From Alopecurus myosuroides (taxonomy: Eukaryota; Streptophyta; Magnoliopsida; Poales; Poaceae), in NCBI GenBank assembly GCA_028641055.1, contig CM054062.1, positions 233,814,376 through 233,878,375 of the forward strand: a stretch of DNA of 64,000 nucleotides, given 5' to 3'. The notes below the pieces were generated by a model that made no database searches, was not told the origin of the DNA, and was given only the letters and a program-made list of their open reading frames with translations. Each line of letters opens with the position of its first letter. The stretch's first letter is position 1. Of the stretch, positions 23,143-34,637 are shown piece by piece. The position numbers and the translations under genes were made by a program.

Positions 23143-26100
23143 GAACTTTTATCCAAACATTTCATTCTTGCACTTCCAAAGTGTATAAATTCTTAACTTT
23201 ATTGTTATAGTATCTATCATAGTGTCAATGCTTTGAAATTCCTGCAAATTCCACTTTGAAATTTCCTCCATCCCAATATGCCACCTTATTAACACACTAA
23301 GTTGATTGTTTTGTAATTTTATTACAAAACCAACATTAGTGCAATAACTTGCACTAAGTTATTTGGCACTACCACAAATTAGAAGTATTACTTTTATTAC
23401 TTCTAAAGTACATAAGAATATCTTCACTCTAATCATCCTGATGATCATCTTTGATATGTGCTCTTAACACTTAGAGCATACGACATATCTGGTTGTATGT
23501 ACATATGATGGAAAACAAGACAGATCGATTATTGATGCATTTTGCTCATCATATGTTTCCGCATCTATCCATTCATGATGTGATAGAATTTTTTATGTAT
23601 AAGTTTTAGACTCATGGAGCGATCCTTGTCCTTGGTTTGCACCATGAAGATACTTGTTGTGCTAACAACTAAGCTCCATGAAATCATTATTTTTCAAACT
23701 AACACGGATGAGTAATGGTAAATGAGAACCACAATCAGGACCATGTATAAGAGTTCTATTATGAACTTTTATATCCAAACATTCTTTATTTCCACTTCCA
23801 AAGTGGAAATACATATACTATTTTTGTCTTTTTCAAACAATCAGGACCATGTATGAGAGTTCTATTGGAAACTATTTCAACGAAGCATTTAACTATGTCA
23901 AAAAAATGACAATATTTTCAATCAAGAATACGTTGTTCACATAAAGTACTAGAAATATTTTTCTAGGCACTCCCACTGACTTTCTTGAGTCCACAAGCAT
24001 CTTCACTATCCTTCATGATGTTAAACTCTTTGATCAACTCATCTAGGCAAATATCCTAGGTCCTTGATACTCACTTAAGTTCCTTGAATGGATTGCCAAA
24101 GTTTGCATTCCCTTCTAGCATATTCATGGTCGAATATCCACTTTCCATATCTTGAAAACAAAATATCCAACACATACTAGAATAATCCGTATAACATTAA
24201 AGTATTTCCACACGAGAACAAATCTCATCGTAACCAATTCCTTGAACTTGGAAACAAGTCAAGCTTTCATAGATGTGTCTGCCCATGTATGCTTACATAT
24301 CTATCCACGAATAACAGGTTTCATGAGTTTTTGTTTATGGAGTTTATTCAAGACATTATGGCGTTTATCCATTTATTAGGAGTTACTTCCCTTAGATCAA
24401 AGTCCATGCTTTACTTGGTTCGGTTTTTAAGCTTGATCGAAGCCTTACATCACATGTAAATATTTCCGTATCATTTACAACGGGAAATACCAAAATTATT
24501 TTAGGTGTTGCGCCACTCTGCCATCATGGTGAAGATCTTGTCTTGTCGAACTGTACAACCCTCAACTGACTTTTTGCATGAAACAACTTTTTGAGGAAAC
24601 CCTGACAAGTATTTATCTTTGGTGGTGGGATGAATTCCCAGTATGTGGGATAACCATTATGAATCATATATTCATCATGTGTTTTATTATAAACTCTTTA
24701 CATCACAAAATGAATTTAAATGGCTTTGTGTTTAGTGTAACACGTTAGTATCTGAAGCATAACTACGAAATGTATAATGGCATTTTGACATCATTGATCC
24801 ACTATGTAGAACATGGTTGTATTACGTCTCTTAGACACTCTAAATACGTATGGTGTTCTAGGTGACGTAAGATGTAGAACAATTCCACAACTCTTCACAT
24901 GCTCGCTAAACCTTATAACTTAATTGCATCGTTAAACCAGGAATTTTATGTGTCACAAATGATTTCCATTTTATGCTTAAATTCTTTGACATACAAATCA
25001 TCTCATGCTTATGTCACTTCAAATAGATATTTGCATGTCCATTTAAACTATCCAAAAGGATATGAAGAGAAATGATTCACTACTCACAACTCTACTTTTT
25101 GCGCTATATAGGCATAATTTTCAATAAGTCAGCTGCCCGTTCATCATGGCATGTGAACAGAGTCTTGGTCATTATGCATCGGACAAGTTTTGCAGGTGTC
25201 AAGATATTCGTAATTAATTGACTTCAATGATCCACTATATTGGAGTTTCTTCATGCAATATTTTCCAATAAGACTTAACCGACGGCGCCACAAAATATGA
25301 AATTCTAATCATTGATGTCTTGTAGCGTTTATGTTATTGATGGGTTCTTGCAGGATTTATTGTATCTAATCCATGTGGTCATAAGTCAAACATATGTCCT
25401 ATGCGAGGAAGCAATTTCCAATGCTCTCAAAAAATTTCCGAGGTGATTGTGGTAAACATGGTAATTCTTACTTGCCACCCAAAGTTACCCTTTTATTTTT
25501 CCAGTCCCTATAGGCCATTGTAATTCTTATGTCATGGTGCCAACTAGCACAACCGATCCGGTATTCTTGTTACTAAATTGCTCTAACCACAAATTACCGT
25601 GTTTGACTACCAATCCAAACATAAAAAACTTGTATAATGTTTATAGCTGAGTTGCATTTCTCTAGAATCTCTTTTATGACATTAATTTTCTATAGTTTAT
25701 TTATTTAAGTATTTCCTATACTTTTAGAAGAAATATTCAACATCAAGAATCGATCCAGCTATACTGGTATAATTCATTGGCATGTCAGTTACATGACACC
25801 CTAGTATCAAGAGTCGAATCTTTTATTCATCACCATCCTATGATAGTTTCCTTCTGATTCCACCCTTAGCAGTATGATGAATAGTTTATTCATGTCATTT
25901 TTTATATCTCATTAACAAACAATGTTTATGAGAAAGTACACCTCAGAGGGAAAGAGAAAAAAAAAGATTGGTGCCCAATTTCTTGGGAGACCAGGACGTC
26001 CAACATATCCAACCTTCGTATGTACTAACCATACTACACATACGTTTGCTCACCGAGATTATATTTTGTCATCCTTGCATACGAACAAGTCTTTAGGATA

Positions 26101-26583
26101 TCACATATCTCTTAGCCCTTTGTTTGTGTCTGAAATAATCTTTTAGCTCCTCGACTATACCATAGACTCTCAAGTTTTTTTAAAACAATTGAGTTCCATG
26201 GAGGCATATATGAGACAACTGCTAAATAGGAATCAATACTCTTAAGATCACATATATGTTTGTCTATTTGACATACATTGAGAGGGTTTACCAAAATTTT
26301 GCAACAAAACTTTGCTTAACATTTTAAGGGTAACCCTCAAATTACGGTACAATTCAGTAACTTTCATTACCAAATATTAAAATAGCTCAATCAACAATCT
26401 AAGTATGTAGGTGAAAAATAGATGCCAACATCTACAAAAAATTATGCAATTACACTAGTCATGTTCATAATTAGATTTGCGCAAAAGTATGCTCCCACTA
26501 AAGCTGATATTCCTAATCAACTTTTAGTGATTCGGAATCCAAATTTGATAAATAGTATAAAAGGACGTGTCCGTATGAGATAT
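23143..26583 (-). pseudogene. Decayed Copia pol (BARE/Angela-like), minus strand
   Basis: This AT-rich stretch lacks long ORFs, but minus-strand translation shows Copia RT and RNase H relics. Near 24047-23965 it reads about DELIKEFNIMKDSEDACGLKKVSGSA. This lines up with the segment before the YVDD box of BARE-type RT, and the next bases (23964-23900) correspond to the box itself but are frameshifted. Near 23486-23400 a YALSV...LRR-like relic corresponds to the RNase H approach. The orientation agrees with the 3' LTR at 1-731. It is the right half of the host element into which the Tat element inserted. Almost every codon block has indels, so it is old. Confidence 0.6.
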
Positions 26584-26588
26584 CCATG
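26584..26588 (+). repeat. Left target-site duplication (CCATG) of the 4.2-kb solo LTR
   Basis: CCATG precedes TGTAACACCC, and the same five bases follow GCGTCACA at 30779-30783. Confidence 0.9.
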
Positions 26589-29500
26589 TGTAACACCCGG
26601 GGGATTCCCCCCCCCCCAAATAGGATTTGGTTGTTTTTATTTTTGCTTTACATCACATGCATCATATGCATTGCCCCTGTTTTCAAAACAACTTAAAAAG
26701 TTCAAACCAATTTAAACTTTCAAACCTGTCCAAAGTTTCCAATTAAAAAAATTGCAAACTAAACAACTCAAATTGTTTTCAATAGTTTTGAATTGCCTGG
26801 TTAATAAAACCCCTTTTTATAAAAACCCTAGTCCCATTCAAATTTAAATTCAAATTCAAATGCAAACATTAATGGAAACTTTTGAATTTTGGAAAAAACC
26901 AAAACTTGTGCAACTGGGCATTTTAGATGCCAAGTGCATAGAAACTTGTTTTATAATTTTCTGAAATGTAAAACTATCCCAAAAATTCCTTTTTGCTTCT
27001 CTCTTTTTCTCTCTTACAAAAAAAAAAGAGAAATACAAAAAGGAAAACAAGCAGTCAGGGGGGAGGTAGGCCGCAGAGAGCCCACCTACAACCCCCTGCG
27101 GTGGGCTGGCCAAGCCCACCACCCCTCTCTGGCCCAACATCCAGCCCACGGATGGCTTTCTTCTCCGTACGACAGGGAGCACGAGGAGAACGACCTCCCC
27201 CTGCCGTTTTCTTCACATAACCACCTCCATGGTCCCCCCTCTCACCTCCTCCTCTCTCCCATAAATCTGCCCCTCCTTTCCAAACCCTAGTTCGTCCTCT
27301 CCCCCTCCTTCCTCCCTCTCACCGTCGCCATCTCCTGCCCTCTCCTCCCTCCTCTGTACTCTTCCAACCACCGGACCACCATGGCCTACGGTGGAGCTCT
27401 ATGCGCGGGCGACGGGGTTGCTGCGAAGGCCTCTCAAGGGCGGGAACGAGACCGTGCTGGCGCCTTCTTCCTCGATGCTATAGCACGCACGGCGGAAGAG
27501 CACCGGAGCAGCCGTGAGGACCTCCAGCAACCACGACGTCCACGCCACCGGCGGCCTCCACGTCGTCGAATTCCGGCGACCCCACGCCTCCATGAGCTCC
27601 TTCAAGGACCACGGCTCCTCCCCGAGGTGAGCCGCACCTCATAGACCCTCTTCCCCTCTCCCTACCCTGCTCTGGGAGCGGCACCGTCGCGCGTCCTCCA
27701 CCTGAGATCGCCACCGATCGCTTCTCTGTATGTCACCGCAGGTGCTGGCTTCAGTTTCGTCAGAAACTGTTCACGCAGCAACACCTCTTACGGGCCGAGC
27801 TCCCCCTTCCATCACCAACCGAATCACTAGCCCAGTGGCTTTGGTCGCCGATCCGCGCCTGGGAGACCCGAGTTCGAGTCCCCCTGGAAGCAAAAGCCAC
27901 CCCTTTTTGTCCATTTTTCTTTTATATCCCGAAATCCAGAAAAACAGATCTGAGCCTTTATTTGTAAAATCAATAACAAATTGAATATTGCTCCAATTTC
28001 AATGATTCAAGTTTCTGTGGATTCAGAATCTTGTGCTCTTTCCATTAGTCACAAAGTTGCAACATGTTTCTGTAATAATTTTTGCACTAAATAATTAAAT
28101 ACAGAAAATGCAATAAAAAATTGAAACTTTGGAATTTCATAACTTGAGTTCTGTTCATCCAATTTGAGCAAACTTGGGTTCTAAAAATTTGTCTTAACAA
28201 ACTCTACACATTGGTATTTTATTTGGTCACAATTGAATTAAATTTGAACATGTTTCCCTCTGTTTACTAAAAAGGGCAGAATAAAATACTTATGAAGAAT
28301 TGCATAATAAATTCAATAATAACCCAAAAATTATGTTTAATAGCTCCAAATGTTCAGTGAAACATTTGCTACATGTTTTCACCCTTTTCAATACAATTTG
28401 TTTACGGTTTTTCCTAATTAAAAGTGGTGCAATAATTCAATGCTTTAATTAAACCTTTTAAATTGCAAAATTCATAACTTGGGCAATTCAAATCCAATTC
28501 CAACATGTAAAATATGTTTTCCATCCCATTTTTCATGAACTTTGCAAATATCAACTTTGTTTTCTATTTTGAATAAATTAAATTGCTGAAAACAACTATT
28601 TCTTAATTAATGCATTTAAAATTGTCAATTTAATAACTTGCTCATCTAAATTCAACAAATGAAATATGTATTCCATCTAAAATTTTGTGTTCTTTCCAAA
28701 TATAAATTTTGTTATCTGTTTTGAACATTTAAAATTGGTGAAAACAACAAATGCTTGTTTAAATCATTTAAAATGCCAAATTTCATAACTTAATAAATAA
28801 AATTCCAAACTTGGTAAACAACATATCAAACTGAAGCTATTGTTGTTTTCTTATTGTTTTCATAATCCATGCATCATTCTAATCAACTTTCACATGATGG
28901 TTATTTGTAGATCATTTAATTCAACATTAAGTCATGGGCTTTTCCATATGCAATCCAAATTGCATATGGGCCCATTTAAATATGTTTACCATGCCAACTA
29001 GTTTATCTTTGATGCATCCTTAAACTTGTCATGCATATAAAATGGTATCATGCTGGATCTTTTGCCGTAGTAGTAATTGTTGCATCCGGTGTTTGTTCTA
29101 GTTCGTTGCTTCTTCACGGATAGGACGTTGAGATGATGTGAGCGTCGACAAGTTCTGCGGATGTACCTCTACTTGCTGGATTCCAGGCAAGTATACTCAC
29201 TTGCTACCTATGGCTGCCTTTCATCACTTGTTACCGATTCTTCCCGTTGCCTTTATTCTAGCCTTATGATTCGATGCTTGTGTCTCGATCCTATCATATG
29301 TTTACCTTGCAACCATGATATAGCCTTCCTTCCACTTCCTATTACCTGTTGTTTGTTTACCCCGTTGGCCCCCGTGTCGTAGTTGCATGCTTAGTGTTGT
29401 TTGCGCTCAAGTCTTGTTGTCCGTCTTATCACCTGTTTAGTTTGATAGTTGGGTTTCAATTCAATCAACTTCATGTTAATGTTTTGGGTAATAATAATTT

Positions 29501-30778
29501 GATGATAAGGCACCGGCAGGAGGCCCGGCGTGGTTTTGAGGCCTGCTAGTGTCGAACTTAATTAGGAAAAGGGTCTTGTCCTCCGATCCATGATGAGCGC
29601 GCTAACCGCATGTGGGAAGCGTGTATGGGCGCCCCCCGCAACTCTGATTCGATTCGCATCTCGTCCAAATCGCCACACTTAGTTCGGGCTTTCCATTTGA
29701 TGCACGCATATGCAGGTACGAACCCTTGGCGCCAGGGTGGAACTTTTGTAGTCGGCATTTAGGGCGACGTGGTCTTCCAGTGCTATGAGGGTCCCCCTTT
29801 TCTTCGTGGGGGCTCGATTAGCCGCGCACGCACAGCACGTGGTTCTTTGGGCTTGATGCGAAGAAGAGTTGGGTTGTGTTGAGTACCTCGCTTGGTGGGT
29901 TGATCCCCCGTCTGGCGGGATATTCTTACGTGTACGACCAAATTGGTGCACCCCTGCAGGGTTAAAATCTTCTCGAGAAGCCGTGTTGTCCGCGGTTATG
30001 GATGACTTGGTGAAAGTGCTGGCTAACAAGTACTCAGACAACTTACACTTAACGATGATAACTTGACTAGTAATATAGATTACCTCCACCATAAAAATGA
30101 ATGTCACCTTAATCAACCGTGTGAGTTTCCTTGGGTTGCTTCCTTAGTAGGGGGTAACATTGGATGGGTATTGTCTGGTGAGTAGTGGTAGTTGGTTCTG
30201 TTACGCTATCTTATCCCTTTCTTTTAGCCGGATGTTGTAGCGCGTCTCTGTAGTTAGTTAGTGCAGCCCGCTGCCGCTTCTTTGCAATAATCCCTTCCTT
30301 TCCGTTGTACCCAAAGTATTTGTATCTTCTGATGATTGGTTACGCTGGTATCTTGTGAGTATGGTTTATCCACTTGCCAGTACTTAACCGTACTGACCCA
30401 CGAATCCCTTTCGTGGCTGCATATTCCACATTGCAGTCAACAGGTTTGAAGTCTGACGACGTTAGCTTGGGAATCCCTCCGGCTTGGCCTGGGCAGGGAT
30501 TGGACGCCATCGGTTATCTTCAGGACTCTTAGTCCAATTTGTATCTTGTCCGTAGTCGGACACTATGTTGTTTCTTCCGCTGTTATTTGGATCTTTGTAT
30601 TGTATCAGTTGTATCCTTGACTCGTTTGAGTCGTCTTGCATATACCACCTTTGTTGTTGTTGTGGATTATTCGTGAACTGTTGTAATGTTATCACAAGTG
30701 GCAACCTGGAATCGGTTATTATGTGGATTTTGGCGGAAATGCTGAAATCTGCATAGTGCCCGATCCTGGGGCGTCACA
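26589..30778. mobile_element. Large (4190-bp) solo LTR
   Basis: The segment begins TGTAACACCCGGG and ends GGGGCGTCACA, and is flanked by perfect CCATG duplications. No retroviral coding sequence lies inside. LTRs of this size are known in Triticeae Gypsy derivatives of the LARD or Sukkula type, but I did not identify the family. The interior is heterogeneous: a GC-rich, leader-like region with short open frames at about 27060-27900, a tRNA-like segment at 27828-27881, a very AT-rich stretch at about 27960-29000, and a mixed stretch to the end. A DNA transposon is less likely, because the ends show only TG...CA and a 5-bp duplication. Confidence 0.8.
27828..27881 (+). repeat. tRNA-like pol III promoter fragment inside the solo LTR
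   Basis: TAGCCCAGTGG (27828-27838) fits the A-box consensus TRGYNNANNNG, and AGTTCGAGTCC (27871-27881) fits the B box with one mismatch. The spacing is like that of a tRNA or tRNA-derived SINE. The arms do not fold into a full cloverleaf. Confidence 0.4.
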
Positions 30779-30783
30779 CCATG
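30779..30783 (+). repeat. Right target-site duplication (CCATG)
   Basis: Matches 26584-26588 exactly. Confidence 0.9.
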
Positions 30784-31801
30784 TCTCAAACAGGGTAGGT
30801 CAACTTGCCAGTCACATCTCATGTGACTTCCTTTCATCTTTCGATGTATGTACTCCGAACTCGTGACTTTCATGCATGAGCGTCAAGACAACCAACTGTA
30901 TAGCTACGCGAATTGTTCGCACCCGACCTCTGGAAAAAAAATCCATGCATACGTTTTCATAGTCACATTGGAAATGTTATTTCGCTTGAAGGTGCGATAG
31001 ATTAGGAGAGCACGGTCACCTTGATATTTGTGTGAGGAATCACTCTAATAATTACGTCTACTGCGCAGTAAAAAGAGCGCAAAAAAAATTAGCATTAGAT
31101 GCAATTTATAACTAAATGTGACGTGGCATAATGGCTCTTGTTTTGGAGGATTCCTAATTCTTCGCGCCAGGCATGCCACCGAGATACACGGCATGCGATC
31201 GTCTTCTTCTCATCTTCGTAGTAATGCGAAGAAAGAAGTTTGTGACTCGCAAAGACTTGAGAACAAAAATCACATGATTTGAAACCATCATGCCTCCTAT
31301 AAGATTTTTTTACTATAGAGTAAATTTGAGTAAATTTTGTTCACATGATTGAATGCTACAAAATTCTTATGGATTAATTTCCTACACTACAATCAGGATT
31401 TCTGGTGAGAGGTGAGACCTCTTGGAAAAATTCCTATTTGTCTACGAAAAATATGGCATGTACTCAATCAATACTGCCTGTGCAGTGCAACCAAACAACA
31501 CTTGCTACTAATTTCTGTGTTTTTCGTTCCCATATAATTCCAAGTGTCATGGCATCCAATTCCTACAGAATTCATATTCAAGTATTTTTCAAATCTCGGC
31601 CCAGCAAAACGCTCATATGTTGTGGGTGTATACATCTACCATGGAGGCCGAAAGCTCTGGTGGTATGTTAACTAAATGGTCAATTACAAAAACTAGATCT
31701 TCTAAATTTGGAGACTTAAGAGCAGACGATAATATGGGGAAATTTTAAGATAACAGCCGATCGCGCTACCGAACCGAGTTATTATGGAGGAAATGACTTC
31801 A
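30784..31801. other. Unassigned stretch, perhaps the end of the old Copia remnant
   Basis: No supported gene. The first 150 bases could still belong to the Copia element that hosts the solo LTR, but I see no LTR end. A stretch at about 31260-31440 is AT-rich and resembles MITE-like sequence, without ends that I could define. Confidence 0.4.
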
Positions 31802-32082
31802 GATCATCTCCACCCGCAACCCATTTAATTTGTGTCCGACACCCCCCAACTGTGTCCCCTTTGGTGGGCGTCGAACCTGTGTCCGCGAATTTGGTGGGCT
31901 GACGCTACAACGCCCCCAATAGACCCCGACTCGATCGAACAGTTGAAAAATTTCTTCATTTTACACAAAATAACGGCGATCAGATGATAGTCTCGTTCAA
32001 CACATGGCCGTTCATACATCACCTCGGCCAACACACGGCCGGCCATGAAAAGAGCACCATTCTTGGTGCATGGGAGTTTTTC

Positions 32083-33061
32083 TTAGGTCTCGGCATCCGC
32101 TATAGCTGCCGCCTCGACGTCTTCGGCGTCGACAGCTCGAGCAACCACCTCATCGGCCTCGGCAGCTAGAGCAGACGCCTTGGCCGCCACCCTCGTCGCT
32201 CTTGCCCCCGTGATGCTCTTCCTTTCAGCCTTGAAATAGGCCTTCTGGTCGGGGCTCATGTCGGTCGTATTCGTTTCCATGATCGATCGCTCTTCGGTCC
32301 CCTCCGTTGCCTTGCCTTTCGCATCGGCAATGGCAAAAAAGGCGTTCCACCTATCTTGGATATCAGCGTGCATCTTCAGTTTCTTCGCCGCCGATACGGC
32401 CACCTCTTGCACGTATACGGTCATAGCATCTTGCCGATGCCGCTTGCTTTCCAGCCTTTGTCTTCTTGTTCCCAATAGGCCGTTCGGCGCTCCTGCCCGA
32501 CATTTTGGTTTCATCCACGCCGTCCCCCTCCTCCCCTTTGCCGGCCGAACTGAGACGCCAAGTATTTCACTTTGGGCATTCTTGAATCTGCTCCAAACAT
32601 GCATGAACTTGAACGGGTTCTTGTCATCCATGTTCAGCATTATGTACATTTTGTGGGCGTCCTTGAGCTACACAAAGGCCAACGTCATAGTAAGCAGGAA
32701 AATTAAAAGGGGGGATGTCTACACAAAGGCTGCTTCATACTTTCATGTCGTTGTTCTTGTCACTCTCTTTTCTCATCCACACTTGGTCACGACGGACATG
32801 AAATTTGTTGCGAAGCCCTAAGAATGGCCCACCGGTTCTCGCATCCTTTCGCATTGCGGTTGGGGAGGTAGTCGTGCATTTGGTACGTCTTCCTTTCCTC
32901 GAAGTCAGCTTTAATGCGCTTCCAATACGCCTCACGTGTTTGTTGTGCGCCTTTGCCGGGGTCCAAGGCCACGAACATCCATGCAGATCCTCCAAATGGG
33001 ACCACGTCTTGCCTCGGCTACCCGGCTTCTTCATGATCTCGTTGGTGTCGACGTCGTGCAT
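32083..33061 (-). pseudogene. Myb/SANT-like, NAM-associated-type protein (Harbinger ORF1), broken
   Basis: Two overlapping minus-strand frames (33061-32735 and 33005-32787) carry parts of one Myb/SANT-like domain. The core is readable as MFVALDP, then AYWKRIKADFEERKTY, then GCENRWAIL, typical of grass trihelix/NAM-associated proteins of Harbinger ORF1 type. The downstream frame 32649-32083 contains FKFMHVWSRFKNA and DQKAYFKAERKSI, known from the same family. It ends in a long alanine-rich helix. In autonomous Harbinger elements ORF1 binds DNA and aids transposase import. At least one frameshift separates the parts, so no complete product is expected. Confidence 0.65.
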
Positions 33062-33319
33062 GTCTACTTCTTCACCTTGGCCGGCATGAGCTTGCCCAAA
33101 TTGATCGGCCTCGGCGTGACCAAATTCGACGCCGCCGCACGCGGGGGACCGAGTTTCTTTTGGGGCTTTGGCGGCATGGTGCAGGAATGCGAGGAGGCGG
33201 CAACGACAGAGGGAAAAGTGGGGAAATAGAGGGAAGAGTGACCAATGTAGCGGGAAGAATTGGGCGTAGCTTGTCTCAATGACGAGCGTGGGCCGCCTGT
33301 CCGGTGGGGTGAGTGGACG

Positions 33320-33342
33320 AGCCCCCCCCCCCCCCCCCCCCC
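33320..33342 (+). repeat. Poly-C tract
   Basis: An uninterrupted run of about 22 cytosines interrupts the Harbinger element between its ORF and right end. Its length in the assembly may be unreliable. Confidence 0.85.
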
Positions 33343-33505
33343 CGCAGGCCCCAAGTTTGGCGGGTGGGTTGAGACTTGAGGGTGCCGAGCATAAATTTGG
33401 TGGGTGGACACCTTTATGAGTGCCGCTGCAGCGTGTTTTTTTTATATCCAGACCCCTATTGGGCCTTTGGGGGCCGTTTGGAGGACGCCGGTGGAGACGC
33501 TCTAA

Positions 33506-34318
33506 ACACTACTTCCGCCTTTGCCTTGGCCATCTTGATATGCCACGAACAATCGCTAAATAATTATTTCTTCAAAAATATAAGCTAAATTGATGTCAAC
33601 GCTTTATAACTTCTGCATATATTTTAGCCACAATTTTTTTCCGGTCTTCTCTTCGTGCCCTCGCAGTCTCTTCACATCATAAAGTCAGAATATACACATG
33701 TCCTCACCCTCTCCGAGATATCACAGTCCAGTCAAATGATGAACACATACATCACCGTCTCCGATGTATCGCAATCCAGTCATTTTAGGAACAGGGCACT
33801 TGTGATGGTAGCTGCTTTTCAGTACTAGCCATCTCCGAGTTCGAATTCTTCACCTCAGTACTGCTCACTTCTGAAACCAAACGAGGCAACAACCGTATCG
33901 CCGACTGCAAATGCAAGTACTGACTGCTGAACTTTCAACCATTGGCCTGGATACGTTTACCCGACAAGAATTTCAGCAAAGCGACTCGATAACCATCCGC
34001 CATAGTTCATTATGTTCATGGTCTTATCCTGTAACCCCGCACAATCGTTGGTTAAGCCATACCTATCCATCCTCCACTAAATCGCATCGCACGATGCACA
34101 CCTTTCCTTGGAAAGATACGGGCATCCCCAAGCACGAAACCTCTTTATACATTCCTGATCGACCGTGGAAATTGCAGAGATGAATTAACCCTAGGCCTCC
34201 TGCTGCAAATCGCAGAGAAAAAAAGGTTATCTGAATCCAATCAAGCCCCACTCCATATGCTTTCACTTTGCTGAAGAAGAAAACATGATAAAGCCAGTCA
34301 GTAAACAGCCCCTCTTGG
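33506..34318. other. Upstream region of the thaumatin-like gene
   Basis: No gene is supported here. The stretch lies between the Harbinger element and the TATA box of the thaumatin-like gene and probably contains its promoter. Three short spaced repeats of the form (g)ATAT-CACAGTCCAGTCA / GTATCGCAATCCAGTCA occur near 33716-33785. Confidence 0.5.
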
Positions 34319-34328
34319 CTATAAATAC
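34319..34328 (+). promoter_or_regulatory. TATA box of the thaumatin-like gene
   Basis: CTATAAATAC lies about 310 bases before the start codon. A pyrimidine-rich leader (many CCTCT and TCTCTC) begins about 30 bases downstream, as is common for plant 5' UTRs. Confidence 0.7.
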
Positions 34329-34637
34329 AGCCATGGAGGGATAGCTCAGATTCCCCCTTCTTCCCTCTTCAGCCTCTCTCTCCGGTCTCTGTCTCTCACC
34401 CATAGTATCTCGATAGTTTATGGGTGGTGGCTGCTCCTCCCTCCTATAGTATAGCCCGAGACTTCTCTACCTCCCTCTACTGTCCCACTCGTCTCTCGTC
34501 ACTGTACTACTAAATTGGTAGTACCGGAGCTGGACTGCCGGTACTAATACTGACGGGTGGTGTAATGACACTACATACCTCGCCTCGCCCTCGCCATTAC
34601 TGACCACCAGACAGAGCTGCATTGCTGCTCCAACGAC

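Larger units (their letters stand above)
31802..33502 (-). mobile_element. PIF/Harbinger-like element carrying a Myb/SANT ORF
   Basis: Imperfect terminal inverted repeats: GATCATCTCCACC at 31802, and the reverse complement GAGCGTCTCCACC at 33502. Flanks are TCA (31799-31801) and TAA (33503-33505), compatible with the TWA target of PIF/Harbinger after one mutation. A second element with similar GAGCAT-type ends and an exact TAA duplication lies at 38257-39313. The interior holds the relic of a Myb/SANT-like protein on the minus strand but no DDE transposase. The element is therefore probably a deletion derivative that kept ORF1. Confidence 0.6.

Noticed and set aside
27381..27984. Short GC-rich open frames that could be gene starts
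   Set aside because: They lie within a solo LTR and have no recognisable protein. Treated as LTR leader sequence.
31260..31440. A MITE-like AT-rich segment
   Set aside because: I could not define inverted ends or a target duplication.
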